55,924 nucleotides of DNA from Oxalobacteraceae bacterium (GCA_030698225.1 JAUYNR010000055.1:1-55924); one strand, 5' to 3'; positions 7,744-16,900 are shown, counted from the stretch's first letter. A program made the numbers and translations. The notes: generated by a model not told the origin, from the letters alone.

Positions 7744-8694
7744 CTAAATGCCTGGAACGATTAATTGGCCTGAGCGTCCTGGCAACTCGGCCCAACTGAG
7801 CGGATGCGTTGGTAATATCATGTCCTTGATTTTCCGATGCAATTGCGCCATCGATATGCAGTTGTAACCTTGTGCCTGCCAACCCAGTAGCAACTGTTCG
7901 AAAATGGGGGCAAGTTTCTGGCCTTCAAGTTCTGCGTGCAAAGTGTAGACATGGTCACGCGGCGATTGCGTCAAATTGAGTAAAGTATCGGCAATATTTG
8001 ACAGCGTAATGACTTCGCCGTTGATGGTTCGCCCCAGCAGTTCATCCAGCGTCGGCAGCGTGGTCGGCATCTGGATGCAGGATAGCGTCTGGCCCGATAT
8101 CTGCAACCGGTACGGCCCTGCATCCGGATCGGTGAGCGTGCCGGATTCGTTCAGCATGGCCCGCCCGTCGGATGCGTAGGCAATCCCGAATGCATCGAGT
8201 TGTGCGAACGCATGCGGATTCATCTGCCAACCGGCCGCTCCGTGGGTTTCTGGTTTTCGGCCGAAAATGGCCCTGAAACGCTCGCACGACTGCAGCATTT
8301 GGCGTTGCGTCCAGGCGACATCTGCAGTGCGCACATTGTCTTGCCAGAGCACATGATCCCAGGTGTGGATGCCGCATTCGAAACCGCTATCCTGCACTGT
8401 GCGCATTTCAGCGGCGCACTCCTGACCGATGTCGGGTGCCGGCAGCAATACGCCGTACATCAGGGTTTTCAAACCATAATGCTCGACCACCGAGGTGCGC
8501 GATACCTTCTTGAAAAAACCAGGCCGGAATGCCCGTCGCAGCGCCCAGCCGGTATGATCCGGGCCGAGCGAGAACAGGAAACTTGCGTTGGCCTGGCGTT
8601 TTTGCAGGATGCGCACCAAATTAGGCACGCCTTCCCGGGTGCCTCGGTAAGTGTCAACGTCTATTTTTAAGGTAATGGAAGGCAATGCGGTCAA
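7744..8694 (-). CDS. arnD: 4-deoxy-4-formamido-L-arabinose-phosphoundecaprenol deformylase
   Basis: ArnD removes the formyl group from undecaprenyl-phosphate-linked Ara4FN in the aminoarabinose pathway for lipid A modification. The 316-residue protein shows a NodB-type polysaccharide deacetylase fold. ITLKIDVDTYRGTREGVPN carries the catalytic/metal Asp near the N-terminus, GIHTWDHVLWQD supplies the metal His pair, and HGAAGWQMN follows. The start is TTG 8694, five nt after the stop of the upstream decarboxylase gene, implying translational coupling. It is the last gene of the arn cluster. Confidence 0.93.
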   Translation of the reverse strand: MTALPSITLKIDVDTYRGTREGVPNLVRILQKRQANASFLFSLGPDHTGWALRRAFRPGFFKKVSRTSVVEHYGLKTLMYGVLLPAPDIGQECAAEMRTVQDSGFECGIHTWDHVLWQDNVRTADVAWTQRQMLQSCERFRAIFGRKPETHGAAGWQMNPHAFAQLDAFGIAYASDGRAMLNESGTLTDPDAGPYRLQISGQTLSCIQMPTTLPTLDELLGRTINGEVITLSNIADTLLNLTQSPRDHVYTLHAELEGQKLAPIFEQLLLGWQAQGYNCISMAQLHRKIKDMILPTHPLSWAELPGRSGQLIVPGI

Positions 8695-8698
8695 TCGA

Positions 8699-9751
8699 TT
8701 AATCCATCAGGGCGCGTGCTGCCGCGACCTGGCTGCGATAAGCATCGAAGATGCTGCGCAGCGCACCGGCCATGGCGGTGGTCGGCTGCCAGTCCAGTTC
8801 TTCGCAGGTGTTGGTAATTTTTGGCACCCGGTTCTGCACATCCTGGTAGCCGGCACCGTAATAAGCTCCGGAGGTGGTTTCGAGCAACTGCACCTGTTTG
8901 GCGGATTCCGCGTATTCCGGATATTCAGTCGCCAGCGCCAGCATCATGCCGGCCAGGTCGCGAATCGAGTAATTGTTGTACGGGTTACCGATATTGTAAA
9001 TTTTGCCGCTGGCGATGCCATTTTGATTGGCGATGATCTTCATCAACGCGTCGATACCGTCGCCGACGTGCGTGAACGCACGTTTCTGCGCTCCGCCATC
9101 TACCAGCGAAATGTTTTCGCCGCGCACGATGTGGCCGAAGAACTGGGTTACCACCCGGGATGAGCCTTCTTTCGGGGTGTGAATCGAATCGAGGCCGGCG
9201 CCGATCCAGTTGAACGGGCGGAACAGCGTGAAATTCAAGCCTTCCATGCCGTAGCCCCAGATCACGCGGTCCATCAATTGCTTCGCGCAGGAGTAAATCC
9301 AGCGCGGCTTGTTGATCGGGCCGCAGATCAGTTCCGACTGTTCCGAATCGAATTCGTCGTCGTGGCACATCCCGTACACTTCAGACGTGGATGGAAACAC
9401 CAGGTGTTTGCCGTATTTGGCTGCAGATCGCACGATCGGCAGGTTTGCCTCGAAATCGAGTTCGAATACGCGCAGCGGTTCCTTGACGTAAGTCGATGGG
9501 GTGGCGATGGCGACCAGGGGTAGGATCACATCGCATTTCTTGATATGGTATTCGACCCATTCCTTGTTGATGGTGATGTCACCCTCAAAAAAGTGCATAC
9601 GCGACTTGAATTCCGGATCGTCGATCAGGTCCGTGATGCGATCCATCATCATGTCCATACCGTAGACGTGCCAGTCGGTGGTTTCCAGGATACGCTTGGA
9701 CAGATGGTGGCCGATAAAGCCGTTGACGCCGAGTATGAGGACTTTTTTCAT
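8699..9751 (-). CDS. arnA: ArnA decarboxylase half: UDP-glucuronate C4 oxidase/decarboxylase
   Basis: This is the NAD-dependent half of ArnA, which oxidises and decarboxylates UDP-glucuronic acid to UDP-4-keto-arabinose. In enterobacteria it is fused to a formyltransferase; here it is a separate 350-residue SDR. The Rossmann motif GVNGFIG (8-14) is followed by PSTSEVYG with the Ser-Glu pair, the catalytic Tyr and Lys in YSCAKQ, and RPFNWIGAGLD and DGGAQKRAFTHV with the basic residues used in decarboxylation. It lies between the formyltransferase gene and arnD, with tight spacing on both sides. Confidence 0.93.
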   Translation of the reverse strand: MKKVLILGVNGFIGHHLSKRILETTDWHVYGMDMMMDRITDLIDDPEFKSRMHFFEGDITINKEWVEYHIKKCDVILPLVAIATPSTYVKEPLRVFELDFEANLPIVRSAAKYGKHLVFPSTSEVYGMCHDDEFDSEQSELICGPINKPRWIYSCAKQLMDRVIWGYGMEGLNFTLFRPFNWIGAGLDSIHTPKEGSSRVVTQFFGHIVRGENISLVDGGAQKRAFTHVGDGIDALMKIIANQNGIASGKIYNIGNPYNNYSIRDLAGMMLALATEYPEYAESAKQVQLLETTSGAYYGAGYQDVQNRVPKITNTCEELDWQPTTAMAGALRSIFDAYRSQVAAARALMD

Positions 9752-9767
9752 TGTTTACTCTGATTTT

Positions 9768-10670
9768 TCATTTATTTTTGAGGAGCATCTGCAGTTCTTG
9801 CGGCGAAATGGCTCTGCCTTCGCAGAATAACGTACGGATGTCCAGCGTGCGGCCGTCGCCGCAAATGCCCAGGATCACATCATCCAGCACCGCCAGGCCA
9901 GGCGGCAAATCCGCTCGGGCCAGGGGACCCAGGCGGGCGTCGCCGATGACCAATTTTTTGCCGCGGATTTCGGTAAAGGCGCCGGGGTAGGGCGGTGCGA
10001 CTGCCCGGTGCAGGTTGTAGACCGCCTGCGCCGGTTTAGTCCAATCGACGCGGCCGTATTCCGGTGTGCGCGCGCCGAAGTAGCTGCCCTTCGACAGCTC
10101 GTTTTGCAGGTGCGGCGCATCGCCAGCCAGCAGTGCCGGCAATGCATTCCACAGCGTCTGCTCGGCTGCCACCGTCAGCTTGCCGAACACGTCATACGCG
10201 GTGTCGTCCGGCAGGATAGGCACCGCCGTTTGCGCGATGATGGCGCCAGCATCGGGTTTTTCGGTCATTTGGTGCAGAGTGGCGCCGGTTTCGGTTTCAC
10301 CGTGCAACACAGCCCAGTTGACCGGAACGCGGCCGCGGTATTTCGGCAGCAGCGAACCGTGCATGTTGTAGGCGCCGCATCTGGCAAGGGCCAGCAGTGC
10401 CGCCGGCAGCATATGGCGATAATAGAAGCTGAAAATGAAATCGGGCTGCAGCGCCTGGATCTGCGCGAATAACGCCGGCGAGTTCGGATCGTCTGGCGTC
10501 ACGCAGGCAATCCCGTGCTCGCGGCACAGCGCAGCGACCGATTCGAACCAGATGGTTTCAGCCGGATTGTCTTCATGGCTGACCACCAGCGCCACTTCGA
10601 CCCCGCGCGCCAGCAATACTTTCAGGCAGCGCACGCCGACGTTGTGGTAGGCAAAAACCACCGCTTTCAT
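9768..10670 (-). CDS. arnA: ArnA formyltransferase half: UDP-Ara4N formyltransferase
   Basis: It transfers a formyl group from N10-formyltetrahydrofolate to UDP-4-amino-4-deoxy-L-arabinose. The 300-residue protein keeps the three catalytic residues of the E. coli ArnA N-terminal domain at identical numbers: Asn102 and His104 in YNMHGSLLPK and Asp140 in EKPDAGA. The C-terminal OB-like domain follows. The start codon overlaps the stop of arnC in an ATGA, so the two are translationally coupled. The split of ArnA into two genes is the notable point: formyltransferase and decarboxylase are separated by 16 nt. Confidence 0.93.
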   Translation of the reverse strand: MKAVVFAYHNVGVRCLKVLLARGVEVALVVSHEDNPAETIWFESVAALCREHGIACVTPDDPNSPALFAQIQALQPDFIFSFYYRHMLPAALLALARCGAYNMHGSLLPKYRGRVPVNWAVLHGETETGATLHQMTEKPDAGAIIAQTAVPILPDDTAYDVFGKLTVAAEQTLWNALPALLAGDAPHLQNELSKGSYFGARTPEYGRVDWTKPAQAVYNLHRAVAPPYPGAFTEIRGKKLVIGDARLGPLARADLPPGLAVLDDVILGICGDGRTLDIRTLFCEGRAISPQELQMLLKNK

Positions 10671-11656
10671 GCTTGCTCCGACAGGCTGGGCGATGCCTTT
10701 TTTGCCTGGCGCCGCTCGACGAAAGGCGGTTCCTGCAGCACGGTCTTAACCACATATTGCGGTCTGCCGCGCACTTGCTGGAAGATGCGCCCGATATATT
10801 CGCCGAGCAGGCCGATGCCGAACAGCACCACGCCCAACATGAAGAATACGATGGCAAACAGCGTGAATACGCCTTCCGCTTCCGCGCCCATCAGGAAGCG
10901 GCGCACCAGCATCAGCAGCACCAGAATTCCCGATGCGGCAGACAGGATCATGCCGATCATCGAGAACAGTTGCAAAGGCACCAGCGAGAAGCCGGTCATC
11001 AAGTCAAAATTCAGGCGGATCAGGCTGTACAGCGAATACTTGGAAACGCCTGCCACGCGCTCTTCGTGTTCTACCAGGATTTCAGTCGGTTTGCGGGCGA
11101 ACGTATATGCCAGCGCCGGCACGAAGGTATTGACCTCGCTGCACTGGTTGATCAGGTCGATCACGTTGCGGCCATAGGCGCGCAGCATATTGCCCTGGTC
11201 GGTAATCTTGATGTGGGTAATCTTTTCGCGCAGGCGGTTCATGGCCTTGGAGGCATAGGTGCGCCACGCCGTATCCTGCCGTTTGCGGCGGATCGAACCG
11301 ACATAGTCGTAACCTTCGTGCATCTTGGCAACCAGATTGCCGATTTCCTCCGGCGGATTTTGCAGGTCGGCGTCGAGCGTAACGGTGATTTCGCCGCGGC
11401 AAACTTCAAAGCCGGCCAGAATCGCCATGTGCTGACCGTAATTTCCGTTCAGCAGCACGACTCGCGTGACGTCGGGGCGCAGCCGGAACTGGTCGGCCAG
11501 CAGCGCCGGCGAATTGTCGCGGCTGCCGTCGTTGACGAAAATGATTTCATAGCGCAGGCCCAGTGCATCCAGCGCCGGGTAGAGCCGCGCATACAGCTTG
11601 GCCAGGCCTGCTTCTTCGTTGTATATCGGGATGACGACGGAAAGTTCTGGTTTCAT
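10667..11656 (-). CDS. arnC: undecaprenyl-phosphate Ara4FN transferase
   Basis: ArnC moves Ara4-formyl-N from UDP to undecaprenyl phosphate at the inner membrane. The 329-residue GT2 enzyme begins MKPELSVVIPIYNEEAGL and has the DXD-type motif VTLDADLQNPPEEI. It then shows two C-terminal membrane segments (about 228-250 and 262-285) and a short basic tail. ATG 11656 is chosen over a longer reading because the GT2 homology starts there and GGAGGA stands upstream. It overlaps the next gene by four bases. Confidence 0.94.
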   Translation of the reverse strand: MKPELSVVIPIYNEEAGLAKLYARLYPALDALGLRYEIIFVNDGSRDNSPALLADQFRLRPDVTRVVLLNGNYGQHMAILAGFEVCRGEITVTLDADLQNPPEEIGNLVAKMHEGYDYVGSIRRKRQDTAWRTYASKAMNRLREKITHIKITDQGNMLRAYGRNVIDLINQCSEVNTFVPALAYTFARKPTEILVEHEERVAGVSKYSLYSLIRLNFDLMTGFSLVPLQLFSMIGMILSAASGILVLLMLVRRFLMGAEAEGVFTLFAIVFFMLGVVLFGIGLLGEYIGRIFQQVRGRPQYVVKTVLQEPPFVERRQAKKASPSLSEQA

Positions 11657-11746
11657 TGTTTTTAGTGGTCCTCCAGGAGCCGCTGAAAGCACTAAGGCGT
11701 TGCAGCGCGTCCTTTGTGTCCGTTTGCGGCTGCTAACTATTTTATT

Positions 11747-12883
11747 TTAATTGGTGAGTACGGATTCGATTGCCGCCACGGCGCGATCGACATCCGCTTG
11801 CGTCAGTGCGTAAAACATCGGCAATGACACGGTTTGGCGGCCGATCCGCTCTGCCACCGGGAACATGCCGGGGCCAAAGCCGCGCTTGCGGTAGAGCGTA
11901 AACAGGTGGATAGCAGCGTAATGGAAACCGATGCCTATGTTGTGTTGCAGCATTTTCGCCATGAATTCGGCCCGGTTGACATGCCCAGGCAAGATGATCT
12001 GGAACAGGTGCCAGTTGGTATTTGTGAAGTCGGCCAGCGGCAGTTGAGCGCCGGTTCGGGCTTCGAAATCGGAACCGAAGCTGGCGAAATACCGTTTTGC
12101 CAGCGCGCGGCGATGGGCAGTAATGGCATCGAGTTGGGCAAACTGGCCCAGCCCGATGGCCGCCGCGATATCGGTCATATTGTATTTGCCGCCCAGCACA
12201 TCGACATCGATGCCATCCATGCCGCTGCGGCTGACGCCCTGCAATCGGTATTTTTCAGCCAGGCGCGCTTCTTCGGCATTGTTGAGCACCAGGCAACCGC
12301 CTTCGGCGGTGGTGATGTTCTTGTTGGCCTGAAAACTGAATGAGGTGAAGTCGCCGAAGGAGCCGATCGGCTGCCCCTTCCAGCGCGAACCGATGGCCTG
12401 CGCCGCATCTTCCACCACCCGCAAATTGTATTTCCTGGCAATCGCGTACAGGCGATCCATATCGACCGGCAAACCCGACAGATGGACCGGAATGATGGCG
12501 CGTGTAGCCGGCGTGATCGCGGCTTCGAGCTGGTCCAGGTCGATGTTGCGGGTGAGTGGATTGATATCGGCGAAGACCGGGGTGGCGCCGACTTCGATGA
12601 TCACATTGGCGGTGGCGACCCAGGAGATCGGCGTTGTGATCACTTCGTCGCCGGGCCCGATGCCGGCGATGCGCAGCGCGATTTCCATCGTGCAGGTGCC
12701 GGAGTTGAAGGTACGCACCGGGCGCCCGCCGAAATAGGCCGACAGCGCGGCTTCGAACGCCAGAACCTTTGGCCCGCTGGTCAGCCAACCGGAGCGCAGC
12801 ACGTCGCAGACTGCGGCAATCGTCGCTTCATCGATGCTGGGCCGGGAAAAAGGCAGGAAGGGCAGGGCGGTGTTGTCGGTCAT
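11747..12883 (-). CDS. arnB: UDP-4-amino-4-deoxy-L-arabinose-oxoglutarate aminotransferase
   Basis: ArnB is a PLP enzyme converting UDP-4-keto-arabinose to UDP-Ara4N with glutamate. In the 378-residue protein the Schiff-base lysine falls at Lys188 (SFSFQANKNITTAEGG), the same number as in characterised ArnB. The VEDAAQAIGS motif supplies the pyridine-binding Asp. A 137-bp gap with a repeat element (12931-13007) lies upstream of it within the cluster, so an internal promoter or differential expression is possible. Confidence 0.94.
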   Translation of the reverse strand: MTDNTALPFLPFSRPSIDEATIAAVCDVLRSGWLTSGPKVLAFEAALSAYFGGRPVRTFNSGTCTMEIALRIAGIGPGDEVITTPISWVATANVIIEVGATPVFADINPLTRNIDLDQLEAAITPATRAIIPVHLSGLPVDMDRLYAIARKYNLRVVEDAAQAIGSRWKGQPIGSFGDFTSFSFQANKNITTAEGGCLVLNNAEEARLAEKYRLQGVSRSGMDGIDVDVLGGKYNMTDIAAAIGLGQFAQLDAITAHRRALAKRYFASFGSDFEARTGAQLPLADFTNTNWHLFQIILPGHVNRAEFMAKMLQHNIGIGFHYAAIHLFTLYRKRGFGPGMFPVAERIGRQTVSLPMFYALTQADVDRAVAAIESVLTN

Positions 12884-12930
12884 GTTGTCGGTACCGGGAA
12901 AGGTGGTTCGCTCGCATCGTCGCTGGCGAT

Positions 12931-13007
12931 GTATTTATACTGAATTGTGTATATTTTAATGCCGCAATGATTATATGCGGCAGATTAGTCATTATTCGGC
13001 ATACTCC
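12931..13007 (-). repeat. GGAGTAT dispersed intergenic repeat, copy A (long form)
   Basis: Read on the minus strand it begins GGAGTATGCC, has the hairpin core GCCGCA-N9-TGCGGC, then TTAAAATATACA and ends AGTATAAATAC. It is 77 bp long and closely matches copy D over the core and tail. It lies inside the arn cluster between the SMR gene and arnB. Confidence 0.8.
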
Positions 13008-13020
13008 TTATTTTTTAAAA

Positions 13021-13392
13021 TCAGCTGCGAGTCAGCAAGATCACGCCGACGATGATCACGCCGATCGCCAGGATGCGCTGTGCCGACACCATCTCGCCCA
13101 GGAAATACCATGCGCCAATCGCATTGATGATATAGCCCAGCGACAGCAATGGATAGGCGATCGTGACATCCACCCGCGACAAGCCGATGATCCAGACCAC
13201 CACCGAAATCACATAGCAGGTCAGCCCGGCAACGATAGGCAGCTGGGTGGCCAGCTTGATCGCGGTGGCAAACCAGTTTTCCGCCGTCAGGTGGATCGCG
13301 CCGACCGCATTGGTGCCCGCCTTGAGCAGCAGTTGCGCCATGGCGTTGAGGCAAATGCCGACGAAGATAAAGCCGAAGGTAGGCAGGTTCAT
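13021..13392 (-). CDS. SMR-type flippase subunit, ArnE/ArnF-like
   Basis: A 123-residue protein with four predicted membrane segments (about 4-22, 45-66, 72-94, 100-121) and EamA/SMR-like signatures such as LLLKAGTNAVG and YPLLSLGYIINAIGAWYFLGE. In enterobacteria ArnE and ArnF form a heterodimer that flips undecaprenyl-phosphate-Ara4N to the periplasm. Only one such gene is present here, so it may act as a homodimer or with a partner encoded elsewhere. It sits 10 nt downstream of arnT in the transcript. Confidence 0.82.
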   Translation of the reverse strand: MNLPTFGFIFVGICLNAMAQLLLKAGTNAVGAIHLTAENWFATAIKLATQLPIVAGLTCYVISVVVWIIGLSRVDVTIAYPLLSLGYIINAIGAWYFLGEMVSAQRILAIGVIIVGVILLTRS

Positions 13393-13402
13393 AGTTGTAA
13401 GC

Positions 13403-15118
13403 TCATGGTTTTGCGTCGTTCGCGATCACGATCCGGCGTCCGTCCCGGGCGATGATGCGCATCGGCACCCCGCGCTGTTGCAGGTCCGCATAAATTGCCG
13501 GTTTAATGACAGCAACGGCTTTTGGGCCGGCAGTCCATTGCTTGACGAATGCGTCGCGCGTGGGCAGCCACAACTGCGGCTGCTGCTTAAGCCCGAAGGA
13601 CAGCTCGTCCGGGTTTTCCACCATGACCATGGTGCGGCGCAAATAAAACAGCAGCGAATGATCCAGCCGGCCGACCGTATACAGCGTCGTGTCCGGCGTC
13701 ATTTCAGCGTTGATGGCAGCCACCAGCGGCCGGCCGGAAGCGTAATTGCCGAGCGGATCATGGCCGATCATCAGCAGTTGCCCGCCAATAAAGGCGCTGA
13801 TTGCCAGGATGGTGGCAGCCAGTTCGCCACGTCCGTGTTGCGCCTGAAAGAATGCACCGATGCCACCGATCAGGGCCACAATGGCAGCAGCAGTCAACCA
13901 CTGCTCGTAAGCCAGGTATAGCGGGATTTCGAGCGGCGCATCCGGTAGTTTGAAAATGCCATGGACGAAAAACAGGCCGGCCGCAGCGATGATCACCATC
14001 AGGCCGGCCGTCAGCATCATCTGTTTGCGGCCGGCAGTTTCCCAGTAGGCGGCAATCAGCAATGCCAGCGCCGGAAAAATCGGCAGGATGTAGGACGGCA
14101 GTTTCGAGCCCGAAACGCTGAAGAAGAGAAAGATGAAGCCGGCCCATATCAGCAGCAGCCGTTTCGGCTTGAAGGTGCTGCCGGGTGCAGTGTGCCAATC
14201 AGAGCGCCAGCCGCGGAACAAACTCTGAAACAGGATTCCCAGCCACGGCGCGATGCCGAGCATCAGCTGCGGTATGAAGTAATACCAGGGGCCGGCGCGA
14301 TGATGGACTTCACTGGTAAAGCGCTGGAAGTGTTCATGGATGAAGAAGAACTGCGGAAATTCCGGATTCCGGATCGACACCAGCACGAACCACGGTGTGG
14401 TGATGGCGAAAAACAGCAGCAGCCCCTTGCCGATATGAAGTCGCGTCCAGATGCCACGGTCGTTTGCCGTCAGCGAATAAATTACCAGCACCGCGCCGGG
14501 CAATGCCAGTCCGATCAGCCCTTTCGACAGCACCGCCAGCGCCATGCCGGCCCAGCAGGCCAGCATCCAGTTGCGCCGCCCGCGCACGCCGGCGCCGTCG
14601 CGCTGTGCGATCAATAATCCGCACAGCGCCAGCGTCATCATGCCGGACAGGCCCATGTCCAGCGCATTGAAATGCCCCATCGCGGCCCACAACAAACTCG
14701 ATCCGAGCACCAGCGCCGCCAGAAAGCCTACGCGCGGATTGAAGACGCACCGCCCGGCCTGGTACGTCAGCAGGATGCCGAGGAAGCCGGAGAGGCCGGT
14801 CCAGAAGCGCGCCTGCCATTCGCCCAGGCCGAATAGCGCAAAAGTTAACGCATTCATCCAGGTCTGCAGCGGCGGCTTTTCGAAGTATTTGATGCCGTTC
14901 AGGCGGGTGGTGATCCAGTCGCCGCTGGCGACCATCTCGCGCGCCATCTCCGCATAGCGGCCTTCATCGGTCGGCACCAGCGTGCGCAAGTCCAGCGCAT
15001 AAAACCAGCACAGCGTAAAAATCAGGAACAGCGCCCAGACAAAGGGCTTGGACTGGTGCACATCGCGCACGCCGCTCATGTCAGGCTTGGTCTGGAGCGG
15101 TATCGGTTGGTTCGGCAT
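13403..15118 (-). CDS. arnT: lipid A 4-amino-4-deoxy-L-arabinosyltransferase
   Basis: ArnT is an inner-membrane GT-C enzyme that transfers L-Ara4N from undecaprenyl phosphate to lipid A phosphates, reducing negative charge and polymyxin binding. The 571-residue protein has the first periplasmic loop motif RTLVPTDEGRYAEMAREM with the acidic catalytic residues, the EKPPLQTW motif, about twelve membrane helices, and a soluble C-terminal periplasmic domain of roughly 130 residues. Its first 38 bases overlap the end of the upstream Mth938-like gene, which couples their expression. Confidence 0.92.
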   Translation of the reverse strand: MPNQPIPLQTKPDMSGVRDVHQSKPFVWALFLIFTLCWFYALDLRTLVPTDEGRYAEMAREMVASGDWITTRLNGIKYFEKPPLQTWMNALTFALFGLGEWQARFWTGLSGFLGILLTYQAGRCVFNPRVGFLAALVLGSSLLWAAMGHFNALDMGLSGMMTLALCGLLIAQRDGAGVRGRRNWMLACWAGMALAVLSKGLIGLALPGAVLVIYSLTANDRGIWTRLHIGKGLLLFFAITTPWFVLVSIRNPEFPQFFFIHEHFQRFTSEVHHRAGPWYYFIPQLMLGIAPWLGILFQSLFRGWRSDWHTAPGSTFKPKRLLLIWAGFIFLFFSVSGSKLPSYILPIFPALALLIAAYWETAGRKQMMLTAGLMVIIAAAGLFFVHGIFKLPDAPLEIPLYLAYEQWLTAAAIVALIGGIGAFFQAQHGRGELAATILAISAFIGGQLLMIGHDPLGNYASGRPLVAAINAEMTPDTTLYTVGRLDHSLLFYLRRTMVMVENPDELSFGLKQQPQLWLPTRDAFVKQWTAGPKAVAVIKPAIYADLQQRGVPMRIIARDGRRIVIANDAKP

Positions 15119-15488
15119 GCTCGATGATCAGCGCCAGCGCGACCTTGCGGCCTTCCGCCATCAGGATGTTGTAGGTGCGGCAGGCGGCCTGGTTGTCCAT
15201 GCATTCGACCCCGATGCGGCGCGCGGTCAGCACGTCCGTCAGCTTCGGATGTGCGAAGCGCTGGCGGCGGCCGGTGCCGAGGATCACCACATCGGGCTGT
15301 TGCGCATCGATCTGCATGAAATGTTCGGTGGTGAGTGCATCGAAACTATCGACCAGCCACGCAACCGGGGCAATTTCCGGCATCATCAGCAGGCTGTGCT
15401 CGAAGCGCCTGGCGTTGATTTCGATGCCGGCATCATCGTAAGCGGTGACGGTCTGGTATTGTTGTGTGGAAGTAATTTTGAGCTTCAT
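15081..15488 (-). CDS. Mth938-like domain protein (DUF498)
   Basis: A 135-residue soluble protein of the Mth938/NDUFAF3-like fold. The core SFDALTTEHFMQIDAQQPDV is followed by the highly conserved VILGTGRRQRF motif and the later RIGVECMDNQAACRTYNILM segment with MAEGRKVALALI. Bacterial function is not established. The gene begins the arn transcript and overlaps arnT by 38 bp, which suggests shared regulation more than a role in lipid A chemistry. Confidence 0.83.
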   Translation of the reverse strand: MKLKITSTQQYQTVTAYDDAGIEINARRFEHSLLMMPEIAPVAWLVDSFDALTTEHFMQIDAQQPDVVILGTGRRQRFAHPKLTDVLTARRIGVECMDNQAACRTYNILMAEGRKVALALIIEHAEPTDTAPDQA

Positions 15489-15567
15489 GTGCGATTGATA
15501 TTTGCGCGATTTTCGTGCGTAAACTTGGCATTGTAGCTTTTTTCTTAGCCAATCTCGGCTGCGATGG

Positions 15568-15589
15568 GTGTTTTAGATTGATAAAACAC
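15568..15589. promoter_or_regulatory. inverted repeat in the divergent arn/alaA control region
   Basis: GTGTTTTA (15568-15575) and TAAAACAC (15582-15589) form a perfect 8-bp inverted repeat with six bases between. It lies in the 182-bp space between the divergently transcribed Mth938-like gene and alaA. The AT-rich dyad looks like a regulator site; no T tract supports a terminator. Confidence 0.45.
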
Positions 15590-15670
15590 GATCCATTCGG
15601 CAGAATAGGTTCTTTCGGCGCTGCAGCAAAAATGCGCCAATGTGTATCAAAATAACAAGGAATTGCAGCT

Positions 15671-16900
15671 GTGCGACCGATTCAGAAATCGAAAAAATTA
15701 GCAGACGTCTGTTACGACATTCGCGGGCCGGTGCTGGAAAAGGCGCGCCAAATGGAAGATGAAGGTCACAAGATCATCAAGCTTAATATCGGCAACCTGG
15801 CCGTGTTCGGCTTCGACCCGCCGGACGAGATCGTGCAAGACATGATCCGCAATCTGCACAATGCCGCCGGCTATACCGACTCCAAAGGCATGTTTGCGCC
15901 GCGCAAATCGATCATGCATTACACCCAGCAGAAAAAAATAGCCGACGTCACGATCGATGACATCTATCTCGGCAACGGCGCCTCCGAGCTGATCGTGATG
16001 AGCATGAACGCCTTGCTCAATAACGGCGACGAAGTGCTGGTGCCGGCGCCCGATTACCCGCTCTGGACCGCAGCCGTCAGCCTGTCCGGCGGCAAGCCGG
16101 TGCACTATGTCTGCGATGAAGCATCCGGCTGGATGCCCGACATCGAAGACATCAAGAAGAAAATCACGCCGCACACCAAGGCGATTGTCGTCATCAACCC
16201 GAACAATCCGACCGGAGCGCTGTATCCGGTGGAAGTCCTGCAGCAACTGGTCGAACTGGCGCGGCAGCATCAGCTGATCGTGTTCGCCGACGAAATTTAC
16301 GACAAGACCCTGTATGACGGCGAAATCCATACCTCGATGGCCTCTCTGGCCGACGATGTACTGTTCATTACATTCAACGGCTTGTCGAAAAATTATCGCT
16401 CCTGCGGTTACCGCGCCGGCTGGATGACGGTGTCGGGCGAGAAGCGCCATGCCAGGGATTACATCGAAGGCTTGAACATGCTGACCTCGATGCGCCTGTG
16501 CTCGAATGCGCCAGGCCAGTTCGCGATTCAGACCGCGCTCGGCGGTTATCAGAGCATCGATGATCTGGTCGCGCCAAACGGGCGCCTGACCAGGCAGCGC
16601 GACCTGGCGCACCGTTTGCTCACCGACATTCCCGGCGTCACCTGCGTCAAGCCGAAAGCAGCGCTATATATGTTTCCGCGGCTGGATCCGAAGATGTATC
16701 CGATTGCCGATGACCAGGACTTCGCCCAGGAATTGCTGATCGAAGAAAAGGTGCTGATCGTGCAGGGCACCGGCTTCAACTGGATCGCGCCGGACCATTT
16801 TCGGGTCGTATTCCTGCCCAATGCGGACGACCTGACCGATGCAATGGGCCGGATCGCCCGTTTTCTCGACGGCTATCGCAAGCGTCACGGCACTGGATAA
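15671..16900 (+). CDS. alaA: alanine-synthesising aminotransferase, AlaA type
   Basis: A class I PLP aminotransferase that makes L-alanine from pyruvate and glutamate. The 409-residue sequence aligns almost end to end with E. coli AlaA: a PIQKSKKLADVCYDIRGPVL-like start, LNIGN, AGYTDSKG, PAPDYPLWTAAVSLSGGKPV, NPNNPTGALY, FADEIYDK, and the PLP lysine at Lys240 in FNGLSKNYR. The start is GTG 15671, because no ATG precedes the conserved first residues. It stands 90 nt upstream of hom, as often seen in Burkholderiales. Confidence 0.9.
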   Translation: MRPIQKSKKLADVCYDIRGPVLEKARQMEDEGHKIIKLNIGNLAVFGFDPPDEIVQDMIRNLHNAAGYTDSKGMFAPRKSIMHYTQQKKIADVTIDDIYLGNGASELIVMSMNALLNNGDEVLVPAPDYPLWTAAVSLSGGKPVHYVCDEASGWMPDIEDIKKKITPHTKAIVVINPNNPTGALYPVEVLQQLVELARQHQLIVFADEIYDKTLYDGEIHTSMASLADDVLFITFNGLSKNYRSCGYRAGWMTVSGEKRHARDYIEGLNMLTSMRLCSNAPGQFAIQTALGGYQSIDDLVAPNGRLTRQRDLAHRLLTDIPGVTCVKPKAALYMFPRLDPKMYPIADDQDFAQELLIEEKVLIVQGTGFNWIAPDHFRVVFLPNADDLTDAMGRIARFLDGYRKRHGTG

